Origin: Acetatifactor muris | Lineage (GTDB): Bacteria > Bacillota > Clostridia > Lachnospirales > Lachnospiraceae | Direction: 5' to 3' | Length of the DNA stretch: 64,000 nucleotides | NCBI GenBank assembly: GCA_023663635.1 | Contig: JAMPHD010000004.1 | Span: 82,266 to 146,265, forward strand | Shown here: positions 1 to 8,518 of the stretch, one piece after another | Layout: every line of letters starts with the position of its first letter | Numbering within the stretch: position 1 is the stretch's first letter | Translations under genes and position numbers: made by a program | The notes under the pieces: generated by a model | Seen by the model: only the letters and a program-made list of their open reading frames with translations | Databases searched by the model: none | What the model was told of the DNA's origin: nothing

Positions 1-204
1 ACCTATTCCGGCAGAACCTCCGTATAAGGCCTTCTCCGTCAGCATCGGATAATCCGTGAAATCCTCCGTTGAATCCGGGCTCTGTGTCCATCGTTTCCCG
101 TACTTTGTTTTCTTCTCCGTTGTCCTGACCCATTCCGCGGTCTGCTCGGCCATTTCAATATAATCATCCGCCGAATAATTTTTAAACAGTATGTTAGCCG
201 CCAT
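1..204 (-). CDS. LanC-like protein, N-terminal fragment cut by the window edge
   Basis: The start codon is the ATG at 204, preceded by a GGAGCGGAGG-type ribosome binding site; 68 codons are visible before the window ends, still open. The peptide begins MAANILFKNY and ends LYGGSAGIG. A Leu-Tyr-x-Gly-x-Ala-Gly-Ile pattern is typical of the first helix of LanC-type lanthionine cyclases and LanC-like proteins, which fold as an alpha/alpha barrel with a zinc site. The zinc ligands would lie beyond the window edge, so cyclase activity cannot be judged. No precursor peptide or LanB/LanM gene is visible on this side. Assignment rests on one short motif and is tentative. Confidence 0.5.
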   Translation of the reverse strand, partial: MAANILFKNYSADDYIEMAEQTAEWVRTTEKKTKYGKRWTQSPDSTEDFTDYPMLTEKALYGGSAGIG

Positions 205-254
205 GCCTCCGCTCCTTTCCCATTATTCCCATCAATTAGCTAGGATATGTGAAT

Positions 255-284
255 ATAATACCCCCGTTTTTCTTTTTTGTACAC
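255..284 (-). promoter_or_regulatory. Candidate promoter of the LanC-like gene
   Basis: On the minus strand GTGTAC and TATTAT are separated by 18 bases. The -35-proximal stretch TGTACAAAAAAGAAAA recurs almost exactly upstream of the LysR gene (3722-3739), which suggests a shared promoter architecture or regulator. The -35 match to TTGACA is weak. Confidence 0.35.
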
Positions 285-317
285 TCCCTATTTTCTATAT
301 CCGGTTATAGGTTTTAT

Positions 318-1526
318 TTATAACGCATTCTTTAACTGCTCCAACGCTTTTGTCAATATCGCTCTCGGACAGGCCACGTTAAATCTCTCAAATCCCTCCC
401 CCGCCTTTCCGAATATCGCTCCCGGATCCAGCCATAGATTCGCCTTTCGCACGATCAGTTCTTCCAATTCCGGCTCGGATAAGCCAAGCCCTCTGAAATC
501 CACCCAGACAAGATAGGTCCCCTCGGGCTCCGTCATGGTCAGCTGCGGCAGTTCCTTTTCCAGATATGCCTTCATATATCGGATGTTGCCTTCCACATAC
601 TCCATCATTGCCTCATACCAGTCATCCCCGTCGCGATAGGCCGCCTCGCAGGCCGTCAGCCCCAAGGTGTTCAACTGGCTGTACCCCGCCGCCGCGATCT
701 GTCTTTGGAACCGGCTGCGGAGTTCTCCGTTGGGGATAAAAATATTGGACACCTGCAACCCCGCAAGATTGAATGTCTTGGCGGGAGAGGTACAGGTGAC
801 GGATATATCCTCAAACTCTTTGCTCAAGTTCGCGAAAACGATATGCCTTGCGTCTCCCCATACAAAATCCTCGTGAATCTCATCGCTCACGACAGGCACA
901 TGATGTCTCAGGCATATTTCTCCCATCCGGATCAGTTCTTCCTCCGTCCACACCCGTCCCACCGGATTGTGCGGACTGCACAGCAGAAAGAGCGTTACAT
1001 TCTCCTCCACTATCTTTTTTTCAAAGTCTTCAAAATCAATATGGTATTTGCCGTCCTCTCCCAAGACCAGATCACTGCTGACTGCTTTTCTGCCATTATC
1101 CTCTATCACTTCCGTAAAGGGATAGTACACCGGCTGTTGGATCAATACCCCTTCTCCCGCTTTGGTGCAGGCTCTCACCGCCATGGCCAGGGCAAATACC
1201 ACACCCGGCGTTTGGACAAGCCAGTCTTCCTTTACTTCCCAACCATGTCTTCTGCTCATCCATCCCGCCACGGCGTCAAAACAGCCGGCACCGCTCTCGG
1301 TATAGCCAAAGATACCATGCTCTGTTCTCTTGCGGATGGCATCCAATATTTTCTCCGATGTCTTAAAATCCATATCCGCCACCCAGAGGGGCAGGATTCC
1401 CTCCGGCTTTCCCCGCCGCGCGGCAAGATCATATTTCAGGCAGTCGGTGCCTCTTCTCTCGATCACTGTGTCAAAATCTCTTGCACCGGGATTCAGCCTG
1501 TCAACATCCAATTTCGCGTCCCGCAT
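318..1526 (-). CDS. patB: PatB/MalY-type PLP-dependent C-S lyase (cystathionine beta-lyase)
   Basis: This is a 402-residue fold-type I aminotransferase-like enzyme of the MalY/PatB subgroup. Such enzymes cleave the C-S bond of cystathionine or cysteine conjugates to give homocysteine or thiols, pyruvate and ammonia. Diagnostic features are the early LPLWVADMDF segment, the SPHNPVGRVW segment that contacts the substrate carboxylate, and the Schiff-base lysine in SPAKTFNLAGLQ. Length is normal for the family. GAGGAGGTG precedes the ATG at 1526. It lies 15 bp behind a trans-sulfuration enzyme, so the pair probably works in methionine/cysteine metabolism under the adjacent LysR regulator. A pure aminotransferase role is possible but less likely. 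Confidence 0.88.
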   Translation of the reverse strand: MRDAKLDVDRLNPGARDFDTVIERRGTDCLKYDLAARRGKPEGILPLWVADMDFKTSEKILDAIRKRTEHGIFGYTESGAGCFDAVAGWMSRRHGWEVKEDWLVQTPGVVFALAMAVRACTKAGEGVLIQQPVYYPFTEVIEDNGRKAVSSDLVLGEDGKYHIDFEDFEKKIVEENVTLFLLCSPHNPVGRVWTEEELIRMGEICLRHHVPVVSDEIHEDFVWGDARHIVFANLSKEFEDISVTCTSPAKTFNLAGLQVSNIFIPNGELRSRFQRQIAAAGYSQLNTLGLTACEAAYRDGDDWYEAMMEYVEGNIRYMKAYLEKELPQLTMTEPEGTYLVWVDFRGLGLSEPELEELIVRKANLWLDPGAIFGKAGEGFERFNVACPRAILTKALEQLKNAL

Positions 1527-1541
1527 ACCAACACCTCCTCT

Positions 1542-2693
1542 TTACTCAAACGATTCCATTGCCTGCCTCAAATCCGCGATCAGGTCGTTCTTGTCCTCAA
1601 TACCCGCGGAGAGCCGCAGTATCCTGTCCGTGAGCCCGTTCTTGATCCGTACTTCTTCCGGCACATCCGCATGGGTCTGGGTGGACGGATAGGTAAGGAG
1701 CGTCTCCGTGCCTCCCAGGCTCTCCGCAAAGGGGATCAGTTTCGTGGATTTTAAGATATGGAGCGCCAATTCCCTGCTCTCCACCTCAAAGGTCAGCATA
1801 CTGCCAAATCCGCTCGCCTGACTTTTGCAGATCTCATATCCTTTGCTGCCCGGTATCCCCGGATAGTATACCTTTTTGACTCTCGGTTCACTCATGAGAT
1901 ATTCCGCCAGAGCCTTCGCGTTCTCCTGCGCCTTCTCCATGCGGATCGGCAGCGTCTTGATGCCACGGATGATCAGCCAACTGTCAAAGGGTGAAAGTCC
2001 CGAGCCCACGGTCTTTATGAGAAACCTGAGTCTGTCCGATATCTCCCGTGAATTTGTCACGATAAAACCCGCCAGAGTATCATTGTGCCCGCCCAGAAAC
2101 TTCGTGCCGCTGTGAATGATGATGTCCGCGCCAAGTTCAAAGGGCTTTTGAAAATAAGGTGACATAAAGGTATTGTCCACGATCAGGAGAAGTCCGTGTT
2201 CCCTTGCGATCTTTGAAACCTTGCGGATATCCGTCACATTCATCATGGGATTTGTGGGCGTTTCGATGAAGATCGCCCTGGTATTCTCCCGTATGTAGTC
2301 CTCCGCGTTCTCCGTGGAACAGTCGATATGGCTGAACAGGATACCGTTCTTTTGGCTCACATTGTCGAACAGACGGATGCTGCCGCCGTACAGATCCGCG
2401 TCCGTGATCAGATGATCCCCCGGCCGGAACAACTCCATCATCGCGGTGATCGCCGCCATTCCGGTGGAAAAGGCCAACGCGTCGAGCCCTCCCTCCAGAG
2501 CGGCCACTATCTTCTCCGCCTGCTGCCTCGTGGGATTCTGCAGTCTGCTGTAATCAAACCCCGTGCTCTGCCCCACTTCCGGGTGCGCGTAGGTGGCCGT
2601 CTGATAAATCGGAAAGCTGATGGCTCCCGTTTTGTCCTTGTCATAATCTCTTCCATTTCCGTAAATACATTTGGTCGCAAAACCGCAATCCAT
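1542..2693 (-). CDS. Trans-sulfuration PLP enzyme (cystathionine gamma-synthase / beta-lyase family)
   Basis: 383 residues of the Cys/Met metabolism PLP family. Visible signatures are YSRLQNPTRQQAE, FSTGMAAI, the cofactor-binding VDNTF and the lysine motif IHSGTKFLGGHND. The chosen start is the ATG at 2693, which has GGAGGGA at ideal spacing; an in-frame codon further upstream would overlap the LysR gene. Substrate choice between O-acylhomoserine (synthase) and cystathionine (lyase) cannot be read from sequence. Pairing with PatB suggests that one enzyme makes cystathionine or homocysteine and the other cleaves it. The gene follows the LysR gene by 13 bp and precedes patB by 15 bp, forming a three-gene sulfur amino-acid unit. 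Confidence 0.87.
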   Translation of the reverse strand: MDCGFATKCIYGNGRDYDKDKTGAISFPIYQTATYAHPEVGQSTGFDYSRLQNPTRQQAEKIVAALEGGLDALAFSTGMAAITAMMELFRPGDHLITDADLYGGSIRLFDNVSQKNGILFSHIDCSTENAEDYIRENTRAIFIETPTNPMMNVTDIRKVSKIAREHGLLLIVDNTFMSPYFQKPFELGADIIIHSGTKFLGGHNDTLAGFIVTNSREISDRLRFLIKTVGSGLSPFDSWLIIRGIKTLPIRMEKAQENAKALAEYLMSEPRVKKVYYPGIPGSKGYEICKSQASGFGSMLTFEVESRELALHILKSTKLIPFAESLGGTETLLTYPSTQTHADVPEEVRIKNGLTDRILRLSAGIEDKNDLIADLRQAMESFE

Positions 2694-2706
2694 TGTTCTC
2701 CCTCCG

Positions 2707-3612
2707 TCATGAAACCGTCTCATATTTCTTTAATATCTGTATGTATTCCTGCCCTATGACGCTCAAGGGCATGTTCTTTCTCCTGACATATCCGATCGTC
2801 ATGTGATCCGAAGTGTCAAAGGGCACGGAGACAAAATTTCCTCCGTTCAAGTCCCCGCAGATAATGCCGGAACACAGCGTATACCCGTTCAGCCCCACCA
2901 TCAGGTTCAGCATCGTGGCTCTGTCATTGGCCTTGATGATCTGCTTATAATTCAATGTGCTGAGTACCTCTTCGGCAAAATAAAAGGCATTCTTATCACC
3001 CTGCTCAAAAGAAAGGCACGGATAGGGTTCCAATTCCTCAAAACGGATCTTGGCCCTGTCCGCCAACGGGTGTTTCTTGGAGAGGTATACGGAGATGCCA
3101 CAGTCAAACAATGGGACAAACTCCAACCCGTTGTCCGCAATGATCTTGTTTAACGCCTTCCCGTTAAAATCATTCAGATACAGCACCCCTATCTCGCTGC
3201 GGCCGTCCCTGACATTCCCGATCACTTCATAAGTCCTCGTCTCATACACTGCCAGTTCAAATTCATTCATGGAAAACTTTTGGCCGAGCTCTATAAATGC
3301 CTCCACCGCAAAAGAATAGTGCTGCATGGACACGGAGAACTTTTTCTTCCGGCTTTTATCCTCCGTATAGCGTTCGCCGATCATTTGGCTGATCTCAACG
3401 ATCTGCCTCGCGTAACTCAGAAATTCCTCCCCTTCCGCCGTTATCGCGATCCCTTTATTGGAGCGGCCAAAGATCTGCGTGTGCAATTCATTCTCCAAAT
3501 CCCTGATCGCGCCGGATAGGGCGGGCTGAGATACGAACAACTCTGCTGCCGCCTTGTTCATGGACTTTTGTTCCGCGACCGTTACCGCATAGACCAACTG
3601 TGACAAAGTCAT
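2707..3612 (-). CDS. LysR-family transcriptional regulator
   Basis: The protein has 301 residues from the ATG at 3612, which has AAAGGAGC seven bases upstream; an upstream in-frame extension of 44 residues lacks a plausible ribosome binding site. The N-terminal winged helix-turn-helix is standard (SMNKAAAELFVSQPALSGAIRDLE), followed by an effector-binding domain of periplasmic-binding-protein fold. Genes of this type next to PatB and trans-sulfuration enzymes often sense O-acetylserine, homocysteine or methionine precursors. That is context inference; the ligand here is unknown. It is co-directional with and just upstream of the two PLP enzymes, so it may autoregulate the unit. Confidence 0.85.
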   Translation of the reverse strand: MTLSQLVYAVTVAEQKSMNKAAAELFVSQPALSGAIRDLENELHTQIFGRSNKGIAITAEGEEFLSYARQIVEISQMIGERYTEDKSRKKKFSVSMQHYSFAVEAFIELGQKFSMNEFELAVYETRTYEVIGNVRDGRSEIGVLYLNDFNGKALNKIIADNGLEFVPLFDCGISVYLSKKHPLADRAKIRFEELEPYPCLSFEQGDKNAFYFAEEVLSTLNYKQIIKANDRATMLNLMVGLNGYTLCSGIICGDLNGGNFVSVPFDTSDHMTIGYVRRKNMPLSVIGQEYIQILKKYETVS

Positions 3613-3711
3613 GTCTGCGCTCCTTTTCTCTACTATTTCCATCGTTTTAGTAGGTTTTGTATGCTGATGTCTTATCAGCCAAAGCTTTGACATCACCTCT
3701 TTGACACCCAT

Positions 3712-3739
3712 TTTATACCTTATTTTCTTTTTTGTACAA
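3712..3739 (-). promoter_or_regulatory. Candidate promoter of the LysR/trans-sulfuration/patB unit
   Basis: Minus-strand TTGTAC and TATAAA are 16 bases apart, about 100 bases ahead of the LysR start. The A-rich spacer matches that upstream of the LanC-like gene. Confidence 0.45.
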
Positions 3740-3754
3740 TACATATATCTTGCA

Positions 3755-3783
3755 AGCTGTTATAAGCAAAAGTTATAACTGCT
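3755..3783. promoter_or_regulatory. Inverted repeat, possible LysR-type operator
   Basis: AGCTGTTATAA and TTATAACTGCT form 11-base arms (one mismatch) around a 7-base spacer. It lies just upstream of the -35 box of the LysR promoter, the usual place for autoregulatory LysR sites. It could instead be a weak hairpin behind the preceding M14 gene, but no T-run follows. Confidence 0.4.
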
Positions 3784-3789
3784 CCGCTT

Positions 3790-4728
3790 TTATTGCCTGT
3801 CCTGTCGCTCTATCAGTTTTATGACCGCCGTATTGGCATAGGTCAGGGGTTCATTGTGTACAAAAAACGCGACCCTGTCGAAAGGCGCGTAAAGCGTCTC
3901 AAGGATATCTCCTTCATACGGGTCCAGGATATTTGCCAACGGCTGCCCGGTCCCGACTTCCTCCCCCACCTTTACCATGGGCTCAAAAATACCTGATTTC
4001 GCAGTCTTTATCAGGATCATGTCCTCATCCCGCACGATCTTGGAATGCAGCTTGTCCGGTATACTGTATTTTAACATTCCCTGCGCGGACAGGAAATTCA
4101 TGACCGCCAGAACCGCCTGTCCCGCACTGTTTCTGTCGATCCTGGAGGTAGTGGAAGTATATAGGGAGAAAGCCTGCGTATCCCATACCTGCCAGTTGTA
4201 GTTCAGCGTCGCGGTATCATAGGGTCTCACCCTGCGAACGATGACATAGGGAAGGCCAAACAACTTTGCCGTCTCCGGATCGCTGAAACCCTCGTCCATC
4301 AGCCTCACATGGGGTACAAAATCCCCCGGCATATAAAAAGAGGTGAACTGGATCCCGAACCGATATTCCGAAATTTCCCTGAAAACTCCGTCCGCGATCC
4401 TCTGAGTGGTCTCCCCCAGATCATATCCCGGGAACATTCTGTTGATATCCGTGTTATCCGTTGACCAGAACCTCTTTTGGATGTTCATGGAGTAGGGGTT
4501 GATCGAGGGGATGATCAGGATCTTATGTCCCTCCGCGATCCTTCCCTCATTCTCCAACTGTTTCATCTTCTTCACCAATTGGGAGCAGCAGTAGATCTGC
4601 TGCACTTCATTTCCCCGGGAACTTCCCACGATGCAGACGGATCTCTCCCCGTCTCCGAACTCATAGCCCGTCACGCGGAAAGTATCCCTGTATATCCCCT
4701 TGAGTTCATAAATGATCCTTTTATTCAT
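3790..4728 (-). CDS. Degenerate M14-family (succinylglutamate desuccinylase/aspartoacylase-like) protein
   Basis: 312 residues, homologous over its length to the neighbouring M14 protein. The family binds zinc through an HGxE motif and a later His in a DxH motif, and uses a catalytic Glu. Here the first motif reads SRGNEVQ, so the His is replaced by Arg. The DIH segment of the paralogue aligns with QFTSFY, without Asp or His, and the VVEMG segment has no Glu equivalent. The NRMFPG motif and the C-terminal beta-barrel (KVGEEVGTGQPLANI) are kept. The gene therefore looks like a non-catalytic partner or binding subunit. It overlaps the active paralogue by 8 bp, so the two are probably co-translated and may form a heteromer. 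Confidence 0.8.
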   Translation of the reverse strand: MNKRIIYELKGIYRDTFRVTGYEFGDGERSVCIVGSSRGNEVQQIYCCSQLVKKMKQLENEGRIAEGHKILIIPSINPYSMNIQKRFWSTDNTDINRMFPGYDLGETTQRIADGVFREISEYRFGIQFTSFYMPGDFVPHVRLMDEGFSDPETAKLFGLPYVIVRRVRPYDTATLNYNWQVWDTQAFSLYTSTTSRIDRNSAGQAVLAVMNFLSAQGMLKYSIPDKLHSKIVRDEDMILIKTAKSGIFEPMVKVGEEVGTGQPLANILDPYEGDILETLYAPFDRVAFFVHNEPLTYANTAVIKLIERQDRQ

Positions 4729-5683
4729 AACCGCACACTTCCTTCTTGAGCAGACGTCCCATCAGAGAGCCCTCGACCACCACGGGATAGTCCCTGATGG
4801 TAAACAGCATACCGTCCTCAGGGGCCCGCACCTCATCCAACACTTTCCCGCACAGCGGATCTACGATCCGCCCTATGATCCCGTCCTTTTGAAGTCTCGC
4901 GCCATGCTGTACATCCGGAATGAATACTCCGCCCACACCGGCGTTTAAATAGCAGACATCCTCCGGATCGGTTGACAGGATCGGTTTCCTCACCGGCTCT
5001 GTCTCACCGGTCCAGATGCCCATCTTTTTCATCAGATGAAAGATCCCGTCCACCAACTGATCCCCGTATCTGCGCGTAATGCGCATTCCCACGCCCATCT
5101 CCACCACCAGGACCGGCGTCCCGATGCGGTTTAAGCTGTACGCGAATGTTGATTCCAACACCGTTGCGGCTCCATGCACCCATATCAGATCCACATTGGT
5201 CTCCTGCGCCATCGGCACAAGGGTATCCCGATGCAGCTCATTGATGCGTATCTGGGGTATCTCCGTCAGATAAATGTTACTGGCATGGATATCCAGCACA
5301 CAGTCGGCCCCTTCCACATCCTCGATGATCCTGGCGACCACATACTCTATCATGCTGCCGTCCACATCTCCGGGAAACGTGCGGTTCATATCCAGATCAA
5401 AGGCCGGGATCCCCCTGGTGATGGAGTCGATCCCCAACGGGTTCATTGCAGGATAGATATCCACGATCCCGGACAGGCATTCCTTATTCTGTTCTATACG
5501 GCGCTGCAGCTCAAAACAGACATACTGCCCCTCCAACTCATCCCCGTGGATGCCCGTGACGATGCTGATTCGTTTCATATTGTCCGCGGGCGACTCCGGC
5601 AGGATGCGATTCCTCCTGATCTCCAGCACCTCATCCACCGGCAGCCCCACCGCCGCGATTGTCTTTATCATGTCAACCACCAT
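4721..5683 (-). CDS. M14-family zinc carboxypeptidase-like amidohydrolase (succinylglutamate desuccinylase/aspartoacylase family)
   Basis: 320 residues starting at the ATG at 5683 (AGGGAAAGG upstream, 8 bp after the transglutaminase stop); an ATG four codons later is also possible. The zinc motif TGIHGDE, the second ligand in LDIHASN, the substrate-carboxylate motif DMNRTFPG and the catalytic Glu of VVEMG are all present, so this copy should be active. The family removes acyl or aminoacyl groups from amino acids through amide hydrolysis. Its place directly after ATP-grasp, alpha-E and transglutaminase genes suggests that it trims or recycles the amide-linked product of those enzymes. The true substrate cannot be inferred. 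Confidence 0.82.
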   Translation of the reverse strand: MVVDMIKTIAAVGLPVDEVLEIRRNRILPESPADNMKRISIVTGIHGDELEGQYVCFELQRRIEQNKECLSGIVDIYPAMNPLGIDSITRGIPAFDLDMNRTFPGDVDGSMIEYVVARIIEDVEGADCVLDIHASNIYLTEIPQIRINELHRDTLVPMAQETNVDLIWVHGAATVLESTFAYSLNRIGTPVLVVEMGVGMRITRRYGDQLVDGIFHLMKKMGIWTGETEPVRKPILSTDPEDVCYLNAGVGGVFIPDVQHGARLQKDGIIGRIVDPLCGKVLDEVRAPEDGMLFTIRDYPVVVEGSLMGRLLKKEVCGYE

Positions 5684-5691
5684 ACCTTTCC

Positions 5692-6483
5692 CTATGGTTT
5701 TGCGATCTTTTCCACCAGAACGGTTATCTTCTGCGACTGTGCCCCGCCATTCCACATGAGTCCTCTGTTGATCGCGCAGTCAGCCGCATCTCTGCCATGG
5801 CCAAGCTTGATATGCAGATCCGACACCGGGCAGTCGTTCGTGGGATCAAAAGCCACCCATCTGCCTTCACAGAGCGCCTCCGCCCACGCGTGGCTGGCGC
5901 CTTCCCCGACGATCATCCCGCACACATAGCGGGCGGGAATCCCGGCCATGCGCAGTAAGGTGACATAGATATGCGCATAGTCCTGACAGACGCCCTTTCC
6001 CATATTCCATGCCTCTTCCGCCGTGGTGTGAACCCCGGTGACCCCCGGCATATAGGAAAAGTCCCTGTGCAGTCTGTGCATCCATGCCTCGCATATTTCA
6101 TAAGGGCTTTTACGGCCCGCAGAGTCATAAGACCGGTAATATTCCGAAAGCCCCGACCCCGGTATGCATTTGCCATGGGGTATCCTGTAAAGTCCCGTCA
6201 TCCCGTCCCCCGGATCCTCATAGTCCGTCTGAAGGATCTCCACATCTCCGGCCGCCCGGAATACAAACCGGTCATGATCCCAAGTCTCACAGCCATAAAT
6301 CTGCCTGTTCCCAAAGGAATCCGTTCCCTCGGAATACTCTGTCTCAGGCAATACGGAGAGTGTTATCCCCAACAGATGCTGCCTTGCGTCTTCTCTCGGG
6401 ATACACTTGATCGTAAAATAACATCTTCCGACGCATTTTTCATATTTTATTTCCATCCTGTACTCAAAGCGAAGTACCGCCAC
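5692..6483 (-). CDS. Transglutaminase-like cysteine protease
   Basis: 263 residues. No ATG with a ribosome binding site is seen at the conserved N-terminus; the GTG at 6483 with GGGAG seven bases upstream is preferred, which restores the usual beta-strand LRFEYRMEIKYE. The catalytic Cys is in GKGVCQDYAHI, the His in GEGASHAWAEAL and the Asp in WVAFDPTND: a complete triad of the transglutaminase-like fold. Proteins of this type repeatedly sit beside circularly permuted ATP-grasp and alpha-E genes and are thought to cleave or transfer peptide or amide bonds in that pathway. It lies 22 bp after the alpha-E gene. Confidence 0.88.
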   Translation of the reverse strand: MAVLRFEYRMEIKYEKCVGRCYFTIKCIPREDARQHLLGITLSVLPETEYSEGTDSFGNRQIYGCETWDHDRFVFRAAGDVEILQTDYEDPGDGMTGLYRIPHGKCIPGSGLSEYYRSYDSAGRKSPYEICEAWMHRLHRDFSYMPGVTGVHTTAEEAWNMGKGVCQDYAHIYVTLLRMAGIPARYVCGMIVGEGASHAWAEALCEGRWVAFDPTNDCPVSDLHIKLGHGRDAADCAINRGLMWNGGAQSQKITVLVEKIAKP

Positions 6484-6505
6484 AAGATCACTCCCATCCT
6501 GTCTG

Positions 6506-7168
6506 CTATAGGATCGCCTCAACATCCGATACAATCTTATAGTAATCCAAATTGGGACTTTCCACAAGGCTTTTTAACGATTCGACTTTGGCTCTATCAT
6601 AAGCCAGACCGCTTCTCTCCACCCGCGGGATCATGCGATGCACTTCCCTTGTCAGTTCCCGTCTCGATACTTTCAGTCTGGCGTACATATCAATGCGCTC
6701 GATCCTCTTTCCCGCCTTGATCATGTTCCGCACCTGCTCGGAATCGATCTGATCGTCCGCAATGCCCCAGAACGAAAGGATATGATCTATCAGGTACTGC
6801 AGTTCTATCAGCGGTGCCCTGCTCACTGCCGCCTTTTTCATGTCATAGACAGCCAATTGAATGTAGGAAAAGGTGTCCGAACCGATGCTTTCCCTGAGTA
6901 CAATGGCATTGTCATACGCCCGGTTGAGATTGCTGATGATGGAGTCTGGATTCTTCTCATCAAAGGGATATCGTCTCAGGAAATCCTCTTTTGACGTATA
7001 GATATTCGGAATGTCAATGGACTCACAGAATGCCTGATAGCTGTCCACCGCCTCATCGATCATATTGTCATATTTCGGAAAATAAAAACGAAGGGTTGTG
7101 TAGACGCGCTCCGTGTATCTCCCGAGCCAATATAAATGATCCGCCTGTTCTACTGATATAATACCCAT
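6506..7168 (-). CDS. Alpha-E domain protein
   Basis: 220 residues, almost entirely helical, beginning GIISVEQADHLYWLGRYTERVYTTLR. The helix with LYWLGRYxER is the hallmark of the alpha-E family, in which conserved acidic and arginine residues line a helical bundle. Family members are commonly near 300 residues, so this is a short form. Biochemical function is unknown; co-occurrence with circularly permuted ATP-grasp and transglutaminase genes is conserved in many bacteria. Its start overlaps the ATP-grasp stop by 19 bp, implying coupled translation. Confidence 0.85.
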   Translation of the reverse strand: MGIISVEQADHLYWLGRYTERVYTTLRFYFPKYDNMIDEAVDSYQAFCESIDIPNIYTSKEDFLRRYPFDEKNPDSIISNLNRAYDNAIVLRESIGSDTFSYIQLAVYDMKKAAVSRAPLIELQYLIDHILSFWGIADDQIDSEQVRNMIKAGKRIERIDMYARLKVSRRELTREVHRMIPRVERSGLAYDRAKVESLKSLVESPNLDYYKIVSDVEAIL

Positions 7169-8469
7169 GTATCTTTAAACCCTCCTCCCTGTGATGAGTT
7201 CACAATGAACGAATCCGGATTCCTGGAAAATCTGGTCAGCCCGCTCTTCCAGACCAGAGGCTCCTCTGCCATCAACACAAATGCGCGAAGATCTGCTTTC
7301 CTCGGCACGATCTCTCCGTCATCCACAATGTCCAGATCCTGAAAGTCAATGACTTCCTGCGCGATGAACCGCCTCGGCTCTCTCTTTAACAGGGTGATAA
7401 AATCCTGTTTCTGTTGTTTCGTCATGGAGCTGCCGAACACAACGCCATATCCGCCGGCCTCCGCCACATCCTTTAACACCAGATCGTCAAAATGCTCCAG
7501 GACATATTGCATGTCCTCCTCATAAAACGGCAGATAGGTGGGAGCATTGTCAAGGATCGGTTCCTCATTCAGATAATACCGGATCATTTTAGGGACAAAA
7601 TAGTAAATTCCCTTATCGTCCGCCACACCGTTGCCCGGCGCGTTGAGCAATGCCACATTGCCCTTTCGGAACACCTCATAGATATGCGGGATGCCGATCA
7701 GTGATTCCGGGTTAAAATTCATCGGATCCAGATATTCGTCCGAGATCCTGCGGTATACGGCTCCCACCCTTTCCCGCGTTCCGTTGGAGGAAATATAGTA
7801 CAGCATATCCTTTTCCACGACCAGTTCCGAACCCGTCGCCAAATGCGCTCCCGTCTTTTCCGCCAGATAGGAATGCTCGAAATAAGCCGCGTTGTATCTG
7901 CCCGGTGTCAATATCACCGTATGCCCGCCCGGATTCACATGATCCATGGTCTTGCGCAGCAGATCCGCGTAGTTTCGATTGTCCTCCAATCTGTAGCAGT
8001 GAAAGGTGTCCGGGGAACTCCTCCTGCACAGATCCCTTGCGATCATGGGATAGGAGGCACCGGACGGCACTCTCAGATTGTCCTCCAGTATGTACCATTT
8101 GTCATCCTTGCCCTTCACAAGATCGATCCCCGATATATGGGAGTAGATCCCCTTTGGAGGCATCACCCCTTCACATTCCGCCATATAACCGCTCGATGCA
8201 TAGATGAAATCCTCCGGGACGATCCCGTCCCGCACGATCTGTTTCTTCCCGTAAATATCTTTCAGGAACAGATTCAAGGCCATGACGCGCTGTTTCAGCC
8301 CTTTTTCCAAAAAGATGAACTCGTCACGCTCAATGATCCTCGGTATGGAATCAAAGGGAAACAACTGCTCTTTGAATTCGTTGTTCTTGTAGATGCCAAA
8401 TTTCACGCCATAACGTGCCAGCAGTTCATTGATCTTGTCTGTGTGTTGCAATAACTCCGGATGTTGCAT
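7150..8469 (-). CDS. Circularly permuted type 2 ATP-grasp amidoligase-like protein
   Basis: 439 residues from the ATG at 8469 (GAGGAGGAG upstream). ILEDNLRVPSGASY, GAVYRRISDEYLDP, LLNAPGNGVADDKGIYYFVPKM and VLKDVAEAGGYGVVFG are characteristic of the circularly permuted ATP-grasp family; the last two carry ATP- and Mg-binding residues. Such enzymes are predicted to activate a carboxylate as acyl phosphate and form an amide, making or extending a small peptide. With the downstream alpha-E protein, transglutaminase and M14 pair it forms a synthesis-plus-processing cassette. No precursor peptide gene was found nearby. The family is sure; the product is unknown. Confidence 0.88.
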   Translation of the reverse strand: MQHPELLQHTDKINELLARYGVKFGIYKNNEFKEQLFPFDSIPRIIERDEFIFLEKGLKQRVMALNLFLKDIYGKKQIVRDGIVPEDFIYASSGYMAECEGVMPPKGIYSHISGIDLVKGKDDKWYILEDNLRVPSGASYPMIARDLCRRSSPDTFHCYRLEDNRNYADLLRKTMDHVNPGGHTVILTPGRYNAAYFEHSYLAEKTGAHLATGSELVVEKDMLYYISSNGTRERVGAVYRRISDEYLDPMNFNPESLIGIPHIYEVFRKGNVALLNAPGNGVADDKGIYYFVPKMIRYYLNEEPILDNAPTYLPFYEEDMQYVLEHFDDLVLKDVAEAGGYGVVFGSSMTKQQKQDFITLLKREPRRFIAQEVIDFQDLDIVDDGEIVPRKADLRAFVLMAEEPLVWKSGLTRFSRNPDSFIVNSSQGGGFKDTWVLYQ

Positions 8470-8518
8470 GAAGACTCCTCCTCTAAGTGCTTTATGAAAC
8501 TGTTCAAAGACATTCCGA

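Noticed and set aside
705..1754. Long plus-strand open frame opposite patB
   Set aside because: Antisense shadow of the PLP enzymes: no ribosome binding site, no recognisable motif, codon pattern mirrors the minus-strand genes.
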